Source: JBLUOA01 sp048060095 (GTDB lineage: Bacteria > Pseudomonadota > Alphaproteobacteria > Rhodobacterales > Rhodobacteraceae). Taken from it: a stretch of DNA of 64,000 nucleotides. Below are positions 7,737 through 16,584 of this stretch, piece after piece; the stretch's first letter is position 1, and each line of letters opens with the position of its first letter. Made by a program: the position numbers and the translations under genes. The notes beneath the pieces were generated by a model that was given only the letters and a program-made list of their open reading frames with translations, searched no databases and was not told the DNA's origin. The stretch spans positions 124,001-188,000 of the forward strand of contig NZ_JBLUOA010000004.1 of NCBI RefSeq assembly GCF_048060095.1. The letters are read 5' to 3'.

Positions 7737-9767
7737 ATGACCATTCAGCAGATCAACAGCTTTGCCGCCGGCGAATGGGTTGCCCCCGGCGAGGGGGCGC
7801 GCAACATCACAAGCGCGATCACCGGCGATGTGATTGCAAGCGCCGGGAACAACGCGCTGGATGTCAGGGCGATGCTGGCCCACGGGCGCGAAATCGGCGG
7901 CTCAGCCCTGCGCAAGATGACGTTTCACGACCGCGCGCGGATGCTTAAGGCGCTGGCAACGCATCTGAACGAACACAAGCAGGCGCTTTACGATCTGTCT
8001 TTCGACACAGGCGCGACGCAGTCCGACAACATGATCGACATCGACGGCGGCATAGGGACGATGTTCGTTTTCGCCTCGAAAGGGCGGCGGGAAATGCCGG
8101 ACGGCCACGTCTACCTTGATGGCGAGGTGGAACAATTGTCGCGCAACGGAACCTTCGTCGGGCAGCATGTCTGCACCCCGCTGCACGGCGTCGCGGTCCA
8201 TATCAACGCGTTCAACTTCCCGGTTTGGGGGATGCTGGAAAAGCTGGCCCCGACCCTGCTGGCAGGTGTTCCGGCGATCGTGAAACCTGCCACCGCGTCC
8301 TGCTATGTGACCGAAGCCTGTGTGCGGTTGATGCTGGATAGCGGCATCCTGCCCAAAGGCGCATTGCAGCTTGTGTCGGGCGGGTTGGGCGACATGCTCG
8401 ACCACCTTACGATGCAGGATGTGGTCAGCTTCACCGGGTCGGCCCAGACCGCGCTGAAACTGCGATCCGCGCCGCACATCCTTGAAAACTCGGTCCGGTT
8501 CGTGGCGGAGCAGGACAGCCTCAACGCGTCAATCCTCGGGCCGGATGTCGACCCCGGCACACCGGAATTCGACCTGTTCGTGAAAGAGGTGCAGCGCGAG
8601 ATGACCGCGAAGGCGGGCCAGAAATGCACCGCGATCCGTCGCATCATCGCCCCCGACAACCGGGTCGAGGCGGTGATCGAGGCGCTGTCGGCGCGGCTTG
8701 CCAAGACCACCATCGGCGATCCGCGTCTGGAAAGCACCCGCATGGGCGCGTTGGTGTCAGGTAGCCAGAAACGCGACGTGCTGGAAAAGGCCGCGATCCT
8801 CGGGGCGGAGGCGGAGCGGGTGTTCGGCGACCCCGACAACTTTGCCGTCGAGGGCGCGGATGCCGGCAAGGGCGCGTTCCTGCCGCCGATGCTGTTTCAC
8901 TGCGCCAGCCCCGACACCGCCGAACGCGTCCACGATACCGAAGCCTTCGGCCCGGTTTCGACGATCATGGGCTACCGCGATCTTGACCACGCCATCACGC
9001 TCGTCAACCGCGGGCAGGGCAGCCTTGTTGCGTCGGTCATCACACATGACCCGGATGTTGCGCGCGAGGTCGTGCTGGGCGCCGGGGCCTTCCACGGGCG
9101 GCTTTATTTCAACAACCGCGATTCAATGAGGGAATCGACGGGCCACGGATCACCCTTGCCCCACATGGTGCATGGCGGGCCGGGCCGGGCCGGCGGCGGA
9201 GAGGAGCTTGGCGGCGTGCGCGGTGCGATGCACTACATGCAGCGGACCGCGATCCAGGGCAGCCCGGATATCCTGTCGGCCATCGGCGATAAATGGGTGC
9301 CCGGCGGGACCGAGGTCAAAGGCCCAACCCACCCCTTCACCCGCAGCTTTACCGATTTGCAGATCGGCGAAACGATCCACACCGAACCCCGCAAGATCAC
9401 GCTGGACGACATCGAACACTTCGCCAAGTTCACCGGCGACACGTTCTACGCCCACATGGATGATGAGGCCGCCGCCGCCAATCCGTTCTTCCCCGGTCGC
9501 GTCGCGCATGGCTACCTGCTGCTGTCCTTCGCGGCGGGCATGTTTGTCGAACCCAACCCCGGCCCGGTTCTGGCGAATACCGGCCTTGATAACCTGCGCT
9601 TCATGAAACCGGTGCAGGCGGGCGACAGCATGAAAGTGCGCCTGAGCGTCAAGAAAAAGACCAAGCGCAATGACGAATATGGCGAGGTCCGCTGGCATGT
9701 CACCCTGACCAATCAGGATGATGAGCTTGTGGCGGAATACGATCTGCTGACGATGAACGCCTACTGA
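7737..9767 (+). CDS. paaZ: Oxepin-CoA hydrolase / 3-oxo-5,6-dehydrosuberyl-CoA semialdehyde dehydrogenase
   Basis: 676 residues with the PaaZ fusion. The N-terminal aldehyde dehydrogenase domain (about 1-520) contains AEQDSLN and the catalytic Cys in GQKCTAIRR. The C-terminal MaoC-type hydratase domain has FTGDTFYAHMDDEAA followed by GRVAHGY. PaaZ opens the oxepin-CoA ring and oxidises the resulting aldehyde. A strong AAGGAG site precedes the ATG. Its last 7 bases overlap the convergent pcaB end. Confidence 0.95.
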   Translation: MTIQQINSFAAGEWVAPGEGARNITSAITGDVIASAGNNALDVRAMLAHGREIGGSALRKMTFHDRARMLKALATHLNEHKQALYDLSFDTGATQSDNMIDIDGGIGTMFVFASKGRREMPDGHVYLDGEVEQLSRNGTFVGQHVCTPLHGVAVHINAFNFPVWGMLEKLAPTLLAGVPAIVKPATASCYVTEACVRLMLDSGILPKGALQLVSGGLGDMLDHLTMQDVVSFTGSAQTALKLRSAPHILENSVRFVAEQDSLNASILGPDVDPGTPEFDLFVKEVQREMTAKAGQKCTAIRRIIAPDNRVEAVIEALSARLAKTTIGDPRLESTRMGALVSGSQKRDVLEKAAILGAEAERVFGDPDNFAVEGADAGKGAFLPPMLFHCASPDTAERVHDTEAFGPVSTIMGYRDLDHAITLVNRGQGSLVASVITHDPDVAREVVLGAGAFHGRLYFNNRDSMRESTGHGSPLPHMVHGGPGRAGGGEELGGVRGAMHYMQRTAIQGSPDILSAIGDKWVPGGTEVKGPTHPFTRSFTDLQIGETIHTEPRKITLDDIEHFAKFTGDTFYAHMDDEAAAANPFFPGRVAHGYLLLSFAAGMFVEPNPGPVLANTGLDNLRFMKPVQAGDSMKVRLSVKKKTKRNDEYGEVRWHVTLTNQDDELVAEYDLLTMNAY

Positions 9768-10801
9768 TGGGTGTCGCCGATCGCCTCTACCTGCCCGATC
9801 AGGGCGCGCGCTTCGGTCAGCGCTTTGCCGGTGGTTTCGGCCATCTGCGGCAGGATCATCCATTCCAGCGCCCACGCGCTGCCGGAGCGTTCCTGTTCAT
9901 GGATCAGCGCATGGTTCAGCCCACCGACCAGCGCCGCGTTGTGACGGGCGAGAGTGACGAGCAATTCGGCCCGCACCGGGTTCTGCTTGTGCGCCATGGC
10001 AGAACTTTCGCCGCCACCCGACAGCGTGATCGCATCGACGCCCTGCTGCGCCATCAGCGCAATGTCCTGCCCGATCTTGCCAAGACTGCCAGAGACCAGC
10101 GACAGCCAGTTGCCATATTCAACCATGCCGTCACGCATCGCGTGCCACGGGGTTTCGGTCAGGCGAAGACGAAAATGATCGGCCAGACGACGGGCGACAT
10201 CCGCCCCGTCGCGCAGGCCGACCGGGCCACCATGTTGCACAACCTCGATCCGCGGGCGCAATTGCGCGAGCCGGTCAAGGTGACGGGCCAACGGCTCCGC
10301 CCATGTTGTCACGCGATCGGCGACCGTGATCGGCAGCGCTGCCTGCATCCGCGTCCGGCCCATCAGGCTGTTTGCGCCATGCGTGTCCCGCATGGTGTGG
10401 AGTGCGGCTATCAACCCATCAAGCCGGGTCGACAACAAATCACTAAGCCCCCGCAGGGACAGAACGGTGCTGGTGTCGAGCAAATCCTGACTCGTCGCGC
10501 CGATATGCACGGTGGATTCGGCGTCACCAACATGATCTTTCAACTGCCGAACGAAGGCCGGAACCGGCGCCCCGTCGCGCCCTGTCGCATGGGTCACGGC
10601 ATCAATGTCGGGCGTGAATGTCTCCATCCGCTCAAGCGCTTTGGCGGCCATGTCGGCGGGCACCGCCCCAGTATCGGCCAACGCCTGCGTCAACGCGCGT
10701 TCATAGTCGGCCATGTGATCCAGCATCGCATCTGCCGAGAACAACGCGGCCACCTCGGGATCGGTGAACAATGATGAAAACAGGGTATTCGAAACAGTCA
10801 T
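9761..10801 (-). CDS. pcaB: 3-carboxy-cis,cis-muconate cycloisomerase PcaB-like
   Basis: 346 residues of the fumarase/aspartase superfamily, with signature GGGESSAMAHKQNP and the upstream HIGATSQD block. It would convert beta-carboxymuconate in the protocatechuate branch of the beta-ketoadipate pathway. It is shorter than the roughly 450-residue PcaB of pseudomonads and lacks their C-terminal extension. No other pca gene is in the window. It is convergent with paaZ and overlaps it by 7 bases. Another lyase of the superfamily is possible but less likely. Confidence 0.85.
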   Translation of the reverse strand: MTVSNTLFSSLFTDPEVAALFSADAMLDHMADYERALTQALADTGAVPADMAAKALERMETFTPDIDAVTHATGRDGAPVPAFVRQLKDHVGDAESTVHIGATSQDLLDTSTVLSLRGLSDLLSTRLDGLIAALHTMRDTHGANSLMGRTRMQAALPITVADRVTTWAEPLARHLDRLAQLRPRIEVVQHGGPVGLRDGADVARRLADHFRLRLTETPWHAMRDGMVEYGNWLSLVSGSLGKIGQDIALMAQQGVDAITLSGGGESSAMAHKQNPVRAELLVTLARHNAALVGGLNHALIHEQERSGSAWALEWMILPQMAETTGKALTEARALIGQVEAIGDTHQ

Positions 10802-10897
10802 GCGCGCAGTCTTTGCGGTTCTGCCGGCTTATGCAAGGCCAATGGCACCGCAACGCTCGCTTGCGTCAATCGGGGTTTCAACTAAGCTTTGGCTCGG

Positions 10898-10915
10898 TTG
10901 GAACGCAGGTTCCAA
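10898..10915. promoter_or_regulatory. Perfect inverted repeat upstream of the TRAP operon
   Basis: TTGGAAC-gcag-GTTCCAA has two perfect 7-base arms and a 4-base spacer. It lies 110 bases before dctP in the gap between divergent pcaB and dctP. The shape and spacing fit an operator for an IclR- or GntR-type regulator, but no such regulator is encoded nearby. The rest of the 223-base gap holds no gene; a GGGAGG ribosome site precedes dctP. Confidence 0.5.
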
Positions 10916-11024
10916 AAAGGGGGTGTGCTGACAGAACATGACCGCATGAGCATGTTGGATTCCGATCCGCCATGTGCATTCTAACGCTAGAAATTAACCG
11001 TATTGAAATCTCTGGGAGGATTAC

Positions 11025-12071
11025 ATGACCACACGTAGAACATTACTTGGCCTTGTTGGCGGCGCAGCCGTTGCAGCAATGGCAACTGGCTTTGCAGCCA
11101 CCGGCGCCATGGCGCAGGAGGTGACGTTGAAGCTTCACCAATTCTTGCCGCCGCAGGCGAATGTGCCGAAGCTGATCCTTGATGTCTGGGCCGACAAAGT
11201 CGAAGCGGATTCTGACGGTCGCATCAAGATTGACCGCTTCCCGTCGATGCAGCTTGGCGGCACCCCGCCCGAACTGCTGGACCAAGCGATTGACGGCGTG
11301 GCCGACATTGTCTGGACCGTTGTCGGCTACACCCCCGGTCGGTTCCCCCGCGCCGAGGTGTTTGAATTGCCGTTCATGATCACCGACGCTCGCGCTGGAT
11401 CAAGCGCCATGTGGCAGATGTTTGAAACCCACATGAAGGACACCGAATTCAAGGATGTCCACATCCTCGCCACATGGATGCACGGCCCCGGCATGTTCCA
11501 CACAAGCGAACCGGTGGAGACTCCGGCAGACCTTGAAGGGCTGAAAATCCGCGGCGGGTCGCGCCTTGTGAACCAGTTGCTTGAACTGACGGGCGCGTCG
11601 CCCATCGGTATGCCAGTTCCGGCAATCCCGGAGGGGCTATCAAAGGGCGTCATTGATGGCACGACGATCCCTTGGGAAGTCACTCCGGCGCTGAAAATTC
11701 CGGAACTTGTTGAAAATCATACGGAATTTGAAGGTAACGCGCTTTACACGCTGACCTTTGTTCTAGCGATGAACAAGGAGGTTTACGAGGGGCTGCCAGA
11801 AGATCTTCAGGCGGTGCTTGACGAAAACTCCGGCCTCGAATTTTCGATCTTCGCGGGTGGCACGCAGGCGGATGCCGATGGCCCGGCGCGGGAACTGGCG
11901 CTTGATATGGGCAACAACATCATCACGGTCAGCGAAGAGCAGGCCGAGGAATGGCGCGCAGTCACCAACCCGATCTACGAAAGCTGGTTGGCCGAAATGG
12001 AAGCGCAAGGCATCGACGGTCAAGCGCTGATCGACGAAGCCCGCGCGTTGATGGACGCCTACGAAGGCTAA
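11025..12071 (+). CDS. dctP: TRAP transporter periplasmic binding protein (DctP family)
   Basis: 348 residues. It has a twin-arginine-like signal peptide (TTRRTLLGLVGGAA, cleavage near AMAQE) and the DctP fold with the ligand-gripping segment ADLEGLKIRGGSRLVNQLLE. It captures an organic acid-type solute in the periplasm for the DctQM permease. The substrate is not readable from sequence. A strong GGGAGG ribosome site lies 8 bases before ATG. Confidence 0.92.
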   Translation: MTTRRTLLGLVGGAAVAAMATGFAATGAMAQEVTLKLHQFLPPQANVPKLILDVWADKVEADSDGRIKIDRFPSMQLGGTPPELLDQAIDGVADIVWTVVGYTPGRFPRAEVFELPFMITDARAGSSAMWQMFETHMKDTEFKDVHILATWMHGPGMFHTSEPVETPADLEGLKIRGGSRLVNQLLELTGASPIGMPVPAIPEGLSKGVIDGTTIPWEVTPALKIPELVENHTEFEGNALYTLTFVLAMNKEVYEGLPEDLQAVLDENSGLEFSIFAGGTQADADGPARELALDMGNNIITVSEEQAEEWRAVTNPIYESWLAEMEAQGIDGQALIDEARALMDAYEG

Positions 12072-12078
12072 ACCAAAC

Positions 12079-12106
12079 GGCTGCGGCAGGAACACCTGCC
12101 GCAGCC
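12079..12106 (+). terminator. Hairpin between dctP and dctQ (partial terminator or mRNA-stabilising)
   Basis: A perfect 12-base stem (GGCTGCGGCAGG / CCTGCCGCAGCC) with the 4-base loop AACA lies just after the dctP stop. There is no T run after it. It is more likely a hairpin that keeps dctP mRNA more abundant than dctQM than a full terminator. Confidence 0.7.
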
Positions 12107-12136
12107 ATCCCCGCATTCAGTTTGGGAAGGCTGACG

Positions 12137-12721
12137 ATGCACCGCTTCTTTTACGGATTGTCGAAATTCATGGCTTTGGTCGGCGGCACAGTCCTGACCC
12201 TGCTGATCCTGCTGACCTGCGTGTCGATCTTTGGGCGGTCGATGAATGGGTTTCTCCATTCCGACATGGTTGAAAACATCGCCCCCGGCGTCGCGGATTG
12301 GCTGCTGAACCTTGGCGTCGGCGCGGTCAATGGCGACTATGAAATCCTTGAGGCGGGCGTCGCCTTCGCGATCTTCGCGTTTATCCCGTTGTGTCAGATC
12401 ACGTCCGGCCACGCGGTTGTGGATGTGTTCACCAATTGGCTGCCGGAACGCGCGAACCGCGTCCTGCAAATGCTGACCGAAATCGTCTTTGCGGTGGTGT
12501 TGGTGGTGATCGCGGTGCAGCTTGCATCAGGTCTTGAAAGCAAATTCCGCACGGGTCAGACGACGTTCCAGTTGCAGTTCCCGATCTGGTGGGCCTACGC
12601 GGCCAGTCTGGTCGGTGCCATCGTCGCGGCCGTTGTCGGAGTCTATATGGCCTGCGTCAGAACCTATGAATCCTTCACCGGGCAGACCATCGTGCCCGTT
12701 GGACACGGAGCCGACCATTGA
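12137..12721 (+). CDS. dctQ: TRAP transporter small permease subunit (DctQ)
   Basis: 194 residues from the ATG at 12137 (MHRFFYGLSK); the frame is open further upstream, but that part overlaps dctP. It has four hydrophobic membrane segments, starting with LVGGTVLTLLILLTCVSIFG, and the DctQ segment IPLCQITSGHAVVDV. It joins DctM to form the inner-membrane carrier. A GGAAGG site lies before the ATG. The stop overlaps the TTG start of dctM. Confidence 0.9.
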   Translation: MHRFFYGLSKFMALVGGTVLTLLILLTCVSIFGRSMNGFLHSDMVENIAPGVADWLLNLGVGAVNGDYEILEAGVAFAIFAFIPLCQITSGHAVVDVFTNWLPERANRVLQMLTEIVFAVVLVVIAVQLASGLESKFRTGQTTFQLQFPIWWAYAASLVGAIVAAVVGVYMACVRTYESFTGQTIVPVGHGADH

Positions 12722-14217
12722 GCAATATTGAAATCGGCATCGCGTCCTTTCCGGCGCTTCTGATCCTTATTTTCATGCGCGTGCCGATTGGCCTTGCCAT
12801 GTTCGTCACCGGTTTTGTCGGGCTATATTTCGTGAATGGCGATAACTCCATCGCGTTGGCCAAGCTGAAATCCGAAACCTTCGGCACGTTTTCCAGCTAT
12901 TCGCTGTCAATCGTACCGATGTTCTTGCTGATGGGTCATTTCGCCACCCTCGGCGGGATGAGCCAGGCGTTGTTCAAAGCCGCCGAAGGATGGCTGGGCC
13001 ACAAGAAGGGCGGCGTCGCGATGGCGTCCGTCGGAGCCTGTGCGGGGTTTGGCGCGATCTGCGGGTCATCGCTCGCCACCGCCGCGACGATGAGCAGGGT
13101 CGCCCTGCCTGAGTTGCGGCAATACGGCTATGCGGGCGGGTTTTCCACCGCGACGCTTGCGGCGGGCGGCACGCTGGGCATCCTGATCCCGCCATCGGTG
13201 GTGCTGGTGATCTACGCGATCTTGACGGAACAGAACATCGCCAAGCTGTTCCTCGCCGCGTTTATCCCCGGCCTGCTTGCGGCGCTTGGCTATGTCATCG
13301 TGATTTCGATCTATGTGCGGCTTTACCCCAAATCCGCGGGCATCCGACCCCCGATCCCTTACGGCGAACGCATCCGCGGGCTGATCGACGTGTGGCCTGT
13401 CCTGCTGGTCTTCGGCCTCGTCGTCGGCGGTATCTATCTTGGATGGTTCACCCCGACCGAGGGGGCAGCCGTCGGCGCGTTTGGCACCGGGCTGATCGCG
13501 TTCCTGAATGGCGGTCTGAACCGCAGCACATTGATGGAGAGCTTTACCGTCACCGCGCGATCCACCGCGATGATCTTTTTCATCGTGCTGGGGGCCGGGT
13601 TCTACAACGGCTTCCTCGCGCTGACCCAAGTCCCGCAGGAGATTTCGAATTTCGTCGTCAGCCAGGGGTTCAGCCCGTGGATCGTTCTTGGCCTGATCCT
13701 GGTGTTCTACCTGCTGCTGGGCTGCCTGATGGACAGCCTGTCGATGATCCTACTGACGATCCCGATTTTTTGGCCCGTGATGATGGAGCTTGATTTCAAC
13801 CTCGTCACCATGGAAGCGCTGCACGCCAAACGCGCGATGGAGGCGCTGGCCGCCACCCCGCCGCCTGAGATTGCGGAACCGATGCTCGCCTCGATCAAGC
13901 AAGTGCTCGCGGATGGCGGGTTGCTGGCCAAGGAACAGCTCGACGCGCTTGGCGTTCGGGCAAGCGAGGGGATGCTGAACCGCATCAATGTTGAACAGAC
14001 CGCAATCTGGTTCGGTATCCTCGTGCTGATCGTGGTTGAGGTCGGGTTGATTACGCCGCCCGTCGGCATGAACCTGTTCATCATCAACGCGATGGACCGG
14101 TCGACGCCGATGGTCGAAACCTACAAGGCGGTGATGTTCTTCGTCGCATCCGACCTGTTCCGGGTCGTGCTTCTGGTGCTGTTCCCGGTTATCACGCTGT
14201 TCCTAATCCCATGGTAA
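12718..14217 (+). CDS. dctM: TRAP transporter large permease subunit (DctM) with an extra insert
   Basis: 499 residues with the usual DctM membrane segments, the GTLGILIPPSVVLVIYAI motif and the late GLITPPVGMNLFIIN motif. The start is TTG at 12718, overlapping the dctQ stop by 4 bases. The length exceeds the usual 425-440 residues. The surplus is a hydrophilic, helix-prone stretch at about residues 362-424 (Ala/Glu/Lys-rich), just before the last membrane pair. It couples Na+ flow to solute import. Confidence 0.92.
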   Translation: MSNIEIGIASFPALLILIFMRVPIGLAMFVTGFVGLYFVNGDNSIALAKLKSETFGTFSSYSLSIVPMFLLMGHFATLGGMSQALFKAAEGWLGHKKGGVAMASVGACAGFGAICGSSLATAATMSRVALPELRQYGYAGGFSTATLAAGGTLGILIPPSVVLVIYAILTEQNIAKLFLAAFIPGLLAALGYVIVISIYVRLYPKSAGIRPPIPYGERIRGLIDVWPVLLVFGLVVGGIYLGWFTPTEGAAVGAFGTGLIAFLNGGLNRSTLMESFTVTARSTAMIFFIVLGAGFYNGFLALTQVPQEISNFVVSQGFSPWIVLGLILVFYLLLGCLMDSLSMILLTIPIFWPVMMELDFNLVTMEALHAKRAMEALAATPPPEIAEPMLASIKQVLADGGLLAKEQLDALGVRASEGMLNRINVEQTAIWFGILVLIVVEVGLITPPVGMNLFIINAMDRSTPMVETYKAVMFFVASDLFRVVLLVLFPVITLFLIPW

Positions 14218-14220
14218 AAC

Positions 14221-14244
14221 CCCGCCGCGACGGATCGCGGCGGG
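14221..14244. terminator. Bidirectional hairpin between convergent dctM and the FMO gene
   Basis: A perfect 10-base stem CCCGCCGCGA / TCGCGGCGGG with the 4-base loop CGGA fills the short gap between two convergent genes. There is no clear T run on either side, so termination efficiency is uncertain. Confidence 0.65.
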
Positions 14245-14250
14245 ATCATA

Positions 14251-15438
14251 TCAATGCAGACACTCAAGCTGTTTCGTGACCTGCGGGCGTTTCGGCGCCC
14301 CTTGGCTCGACGCGGCGATGCTATCCGCAATCCGGTTCGCGGCGACCCGCGCGGCGTAGAAATACCCCTGAAAGGTGACGCCGAACCCCGTGAACCATAG
14401 CCCCGGGTTTTGCAGGTCTTTCTGCCCCGTGCCGTGGCGCGGATGTCCGTAGTCGTTCATCACATCCAGATCACCGAAAACAGGCTCTAGATCGGACCGA
14501 TAGCCGGTCGCGCAGATCACCACGTCGGGGTCGATAACCTGCCCATCTTTCAGCACGACATTCGTGCCGTCAAACCGCTTGGTTTCTTCGACGATCCGCA
14601 TCTTGCCGCGCTTCAGCGCCCGCACGAAACCGTTGTCGAGCGCGGGTGTTACGCCTTCGGTGGCCATACGTGTCGCAGCGCCGGTCGGATGGCTCCTTAG
14701 CCCGTATTTGGTCAGATCACCGTAGACCAACCGCTGTGTCAGCCCCAGCAAACGGTCCAGAACCGGTGGCGATATCATCGCGAACACATTTGCCATCCGG
14801 TGCATTGGAATGCCCAGCAACCATGTCGGGATGATCGTCGGACCGTGCCGCAGCGATACCCAGATCCGTTGCGCATAAACCCCCGCGAGGTGGTTCAGCA
14901 CGTCAGTGCCGGAATTGCCCGCGCCGATCACCAGCACCTTGCGGCCCTCGAACCGGCGCACATCGCCAAGATGGGCGGAATGCAGGATTTCGCCGCGAAA
15001 GCTGTCCTTGCCGGGCCAATCGGGGATGTCCGGCGTCTTTTGGCTGCCGGTCGCGATGATCAGATGTTCGGTCAGGTAAACGCCACGGTTTGTCTCAACC
15101 TCCCACCCGCCGAGGGTTTTGTGAATCCGCTCGACCGAGGTGTTGAACTTGATCGGCACGCCGACGTGTTTCGCGTAACCCTCGATATAGTCGATCACCG
15201 TGTCGCGGGTGATAAACGGCCCGTCCTGCCTGGTCAGCGGATGGCCCGGAAGCTCTGCGAATTTGCGGTGAATGTTCAGCCGCAACTGGGGATGGCGCGC
15301 GCGCCATGGGTCCGCGACCTGATCCCGCGCTTCAAGGATTGTGACGTCGATATTTTTGGCCTTCAGCGCCTGCGCGGCGGCAAGGCCGGAGTGTCCCGCC
15401 CCGATCACAAGGGCGCGGTGGTGTGATGCATGTTCCAT
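14251..15438 (-). CDS. Flavin-containing monooxygenase-like NAD(P)/FAD oxidoreductase
   Basis: 395 residues from the ATG at 15438 (a TTG four codons upstream is also in frame; GGAAC sits well before the ATG). An N-terminal FAD Rossmann motif (VIGAGHSGLAAA) is followed near residue 170 by a second, NADPH-type GxGxxG motif (VIGAGNSGTDVLNHLA). A late ATGYRSD segment is typical of FMO/YUCCA-like group B monooxygenases. It could oxidise a sulfur, nitrogen or carbonyl compound; the substrate is unknown. It is convergent with the TRAP operon. Confidence 0.88.
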   Translation of the reverse strand: MEHASHHRALVIGAGHSGLAAAQALKAKNIDVTILEARDQVADPWRARHPQLRLNIHRKFAELPGHPLTRQDGPFITRDTVIDYIEGYAKHVGVPIKFNTSVERIHKTLGGWEVETNRGVYLTEHLIIATGSQKTPDIPDWPGKDSFRGEILHSAHLGDVRRFEGRKVLVIGAGNSGTDVLNHLAGVYAQRIWVSLRHGPTIIPTWLLGIPMHRMANVFAMISPPVLDRLLGLTQRLVYGDLTKYGLRSHPTGAATRMATEGVTPALDNGFVRALKRGKMRIVEETKRFDGTNVVLKDGQVIDPDVVICATGYRSDLEPVFGDLDVMNDYGHPRHGTGQKDLQNPGLWFTGFGVTFQGYFYAARVAANRIADSIAASSQGAPKRPQVTKQLECLH

Positions 15439-15484
15439 TTTCTGTTCCAAATATGTGCCGGTGCGCAGGGGCAGTCCGGCGGTG

Positions 15485-16075
15485 TTAGGGGGTCAGTTCT
15501 TTCTTCAGCAGCACCCATTCGGTGCCGTCGTAATCCCAGTCATCCTTGACCATCTGGCGGCGGGCGATTTCGGCAAATCCGAACCGCTCATACATCTGCA
15601 AAGCAGGGTTGGTGTCGCCGGTAATGATGCTCATCGCGCTATGTCCCGCGCGCCGCGCACGGGTCTCTGCATGGGTCAGCAGTGCGGTTGCGGCCCCGCG
15701 TTTTCGGCCGTTGGGGTAGGTCGCCAGCACGTTGATGTACCAAGTGTCCGGCACCAGCGTTTCCAATTCAAGAAACGGGACGAACATGGCCGGCACCTCG
15801 GTCGGATCAACCGGGGTCACTTCTTTCGGCAAGGCGTATGAGATGATCGAAGAGATCACCTGCGCCCCGTTTTCCGCGACATCCGCGTTGAGGTAGGAAA
15901 ATCCGCCCTCGGTGCGTTGCGCGCGGCGGCGGCCAACGTCCATCGCGGTCTCACCGCCTTCGCGCATGGAATCCCACACGTAAAGCGGCAGGCCATCGCC
16001 CGCCATGACGATCAGATCGGCCAGCGCGGGCGCGTCCTTCGGCGTTGCTGGCCGGATATTAACAGTCTGTAACAT
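15485..16075 (-). CDS. GNAT-family N-acetyltransferase
   Basis: 196 residues from the ATG at 16075, which has AAAGGA upstream (the frame is open to 16117). The acetyl-CoA binding motif region is TYPNGRKRGAATALLTHAETRARRAG and the late NPALQMYERFGF block is typical of GNAT proteins. The acceptor is unknown. It is 46 bases from the FMO gene on the same strand. Confidence 0.88.
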   Translation of the reverse strand: MLQTVNIRPATPKDAPALADLIVMAGDGLPLYVWDSMREGGETAMDVGRRRAQRTEGGFSYLNADVAENGAQVISSIISYALPKEVTPVDPTEVPAMFVPFLELETLVPDTWYINVLATYPNGRKRGAATALLTHAETRARRAGHSAMSIITGDTNPALQMYERFGFAEIARRQMVKDDWDYDGTEWVLLKKELTP

Positions 16076-16141
16076 TGTGTTTCCTTTGAGAATAAATGCC
16101 CGGCCGCGGCGATCCAATACTCCGCCGCGACCAGGTGCTCG

Positions 16142-16516
16142 TCAGGGGCGCGCTGCGTCCCAGACGCCACCGACACCGTCGCCAGAGGTTTGCCCCGGCG
16201 CGCTGTCACCAGCCCAAAAATAGAGCGGCATGCCGGCAGCATTCGCCCATTGCCTTGATCCGTCCGCACGTCTGATCAGTTTTGATCCATCGTTTGACCG
16301 CGGATTGGCGCCTGCCAGAAACGGCGGCCACGATTGCGCGCAGCCCCCAACACAGGTCGACCGACCCGCACGATCATTGCGGAAGGTATAAAGTGTCAGC
16401 CCATTGCCGGACGACGCAAGAACCGCGCCGATTTCCGTGTTGGTCACCGCGGTTGGCTGTGCCGAAGCGGCACCCGCCATCGCGATCAATGCTGCTGAGA
16501 TAAGAATACATTTCAT
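16142..16516 (-). CDS. Secreted repeat protein with Yx[FWY]xxD motifs
   Basis: 124 residues with a clear Sec signal peptide (KCILISAALIAMAGAASAQ). Two copies of the Yx(FWY)xxD motif, YTFRND and YFWAGD, place it in the small secreted lipoprotein_15 family (PF03640-like). There is no lipobox Cys at the cleavage site, so it is probably soluble in the periplasm. Two Cys in TCVGGCAQSWPP could bind metal or form a disulfide. Function unknown. Confidence 0.8.
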   Translation of the reverse strand: MKCILISAALIAMAGAASAQPTAVTNTEIGAVLASSGNGLTLYTFRNDRAGRSTCVGGCAQSWPPFLAGANPRSNDGSKLIRRADGSRQWANAAGMPLYFWAGDSAPGQTSGDGVGGVWDAARP

Positions 16517-16584
16517 GTCAAAAGTCCTTTTTTGTCAAAGTGTTGTGCCCGCCCCGACCTAATCAGCCGGGGCACGCCTTGGTC

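Noticed and set aside
6470..7744. 424-codon open frame on the minus strand
   Set aside because: It lies fully opposite the P450 gene, whose motifs are complete; its translation is Arg/Val-rich with no recognisable domain. A GC-rich codon shadow.
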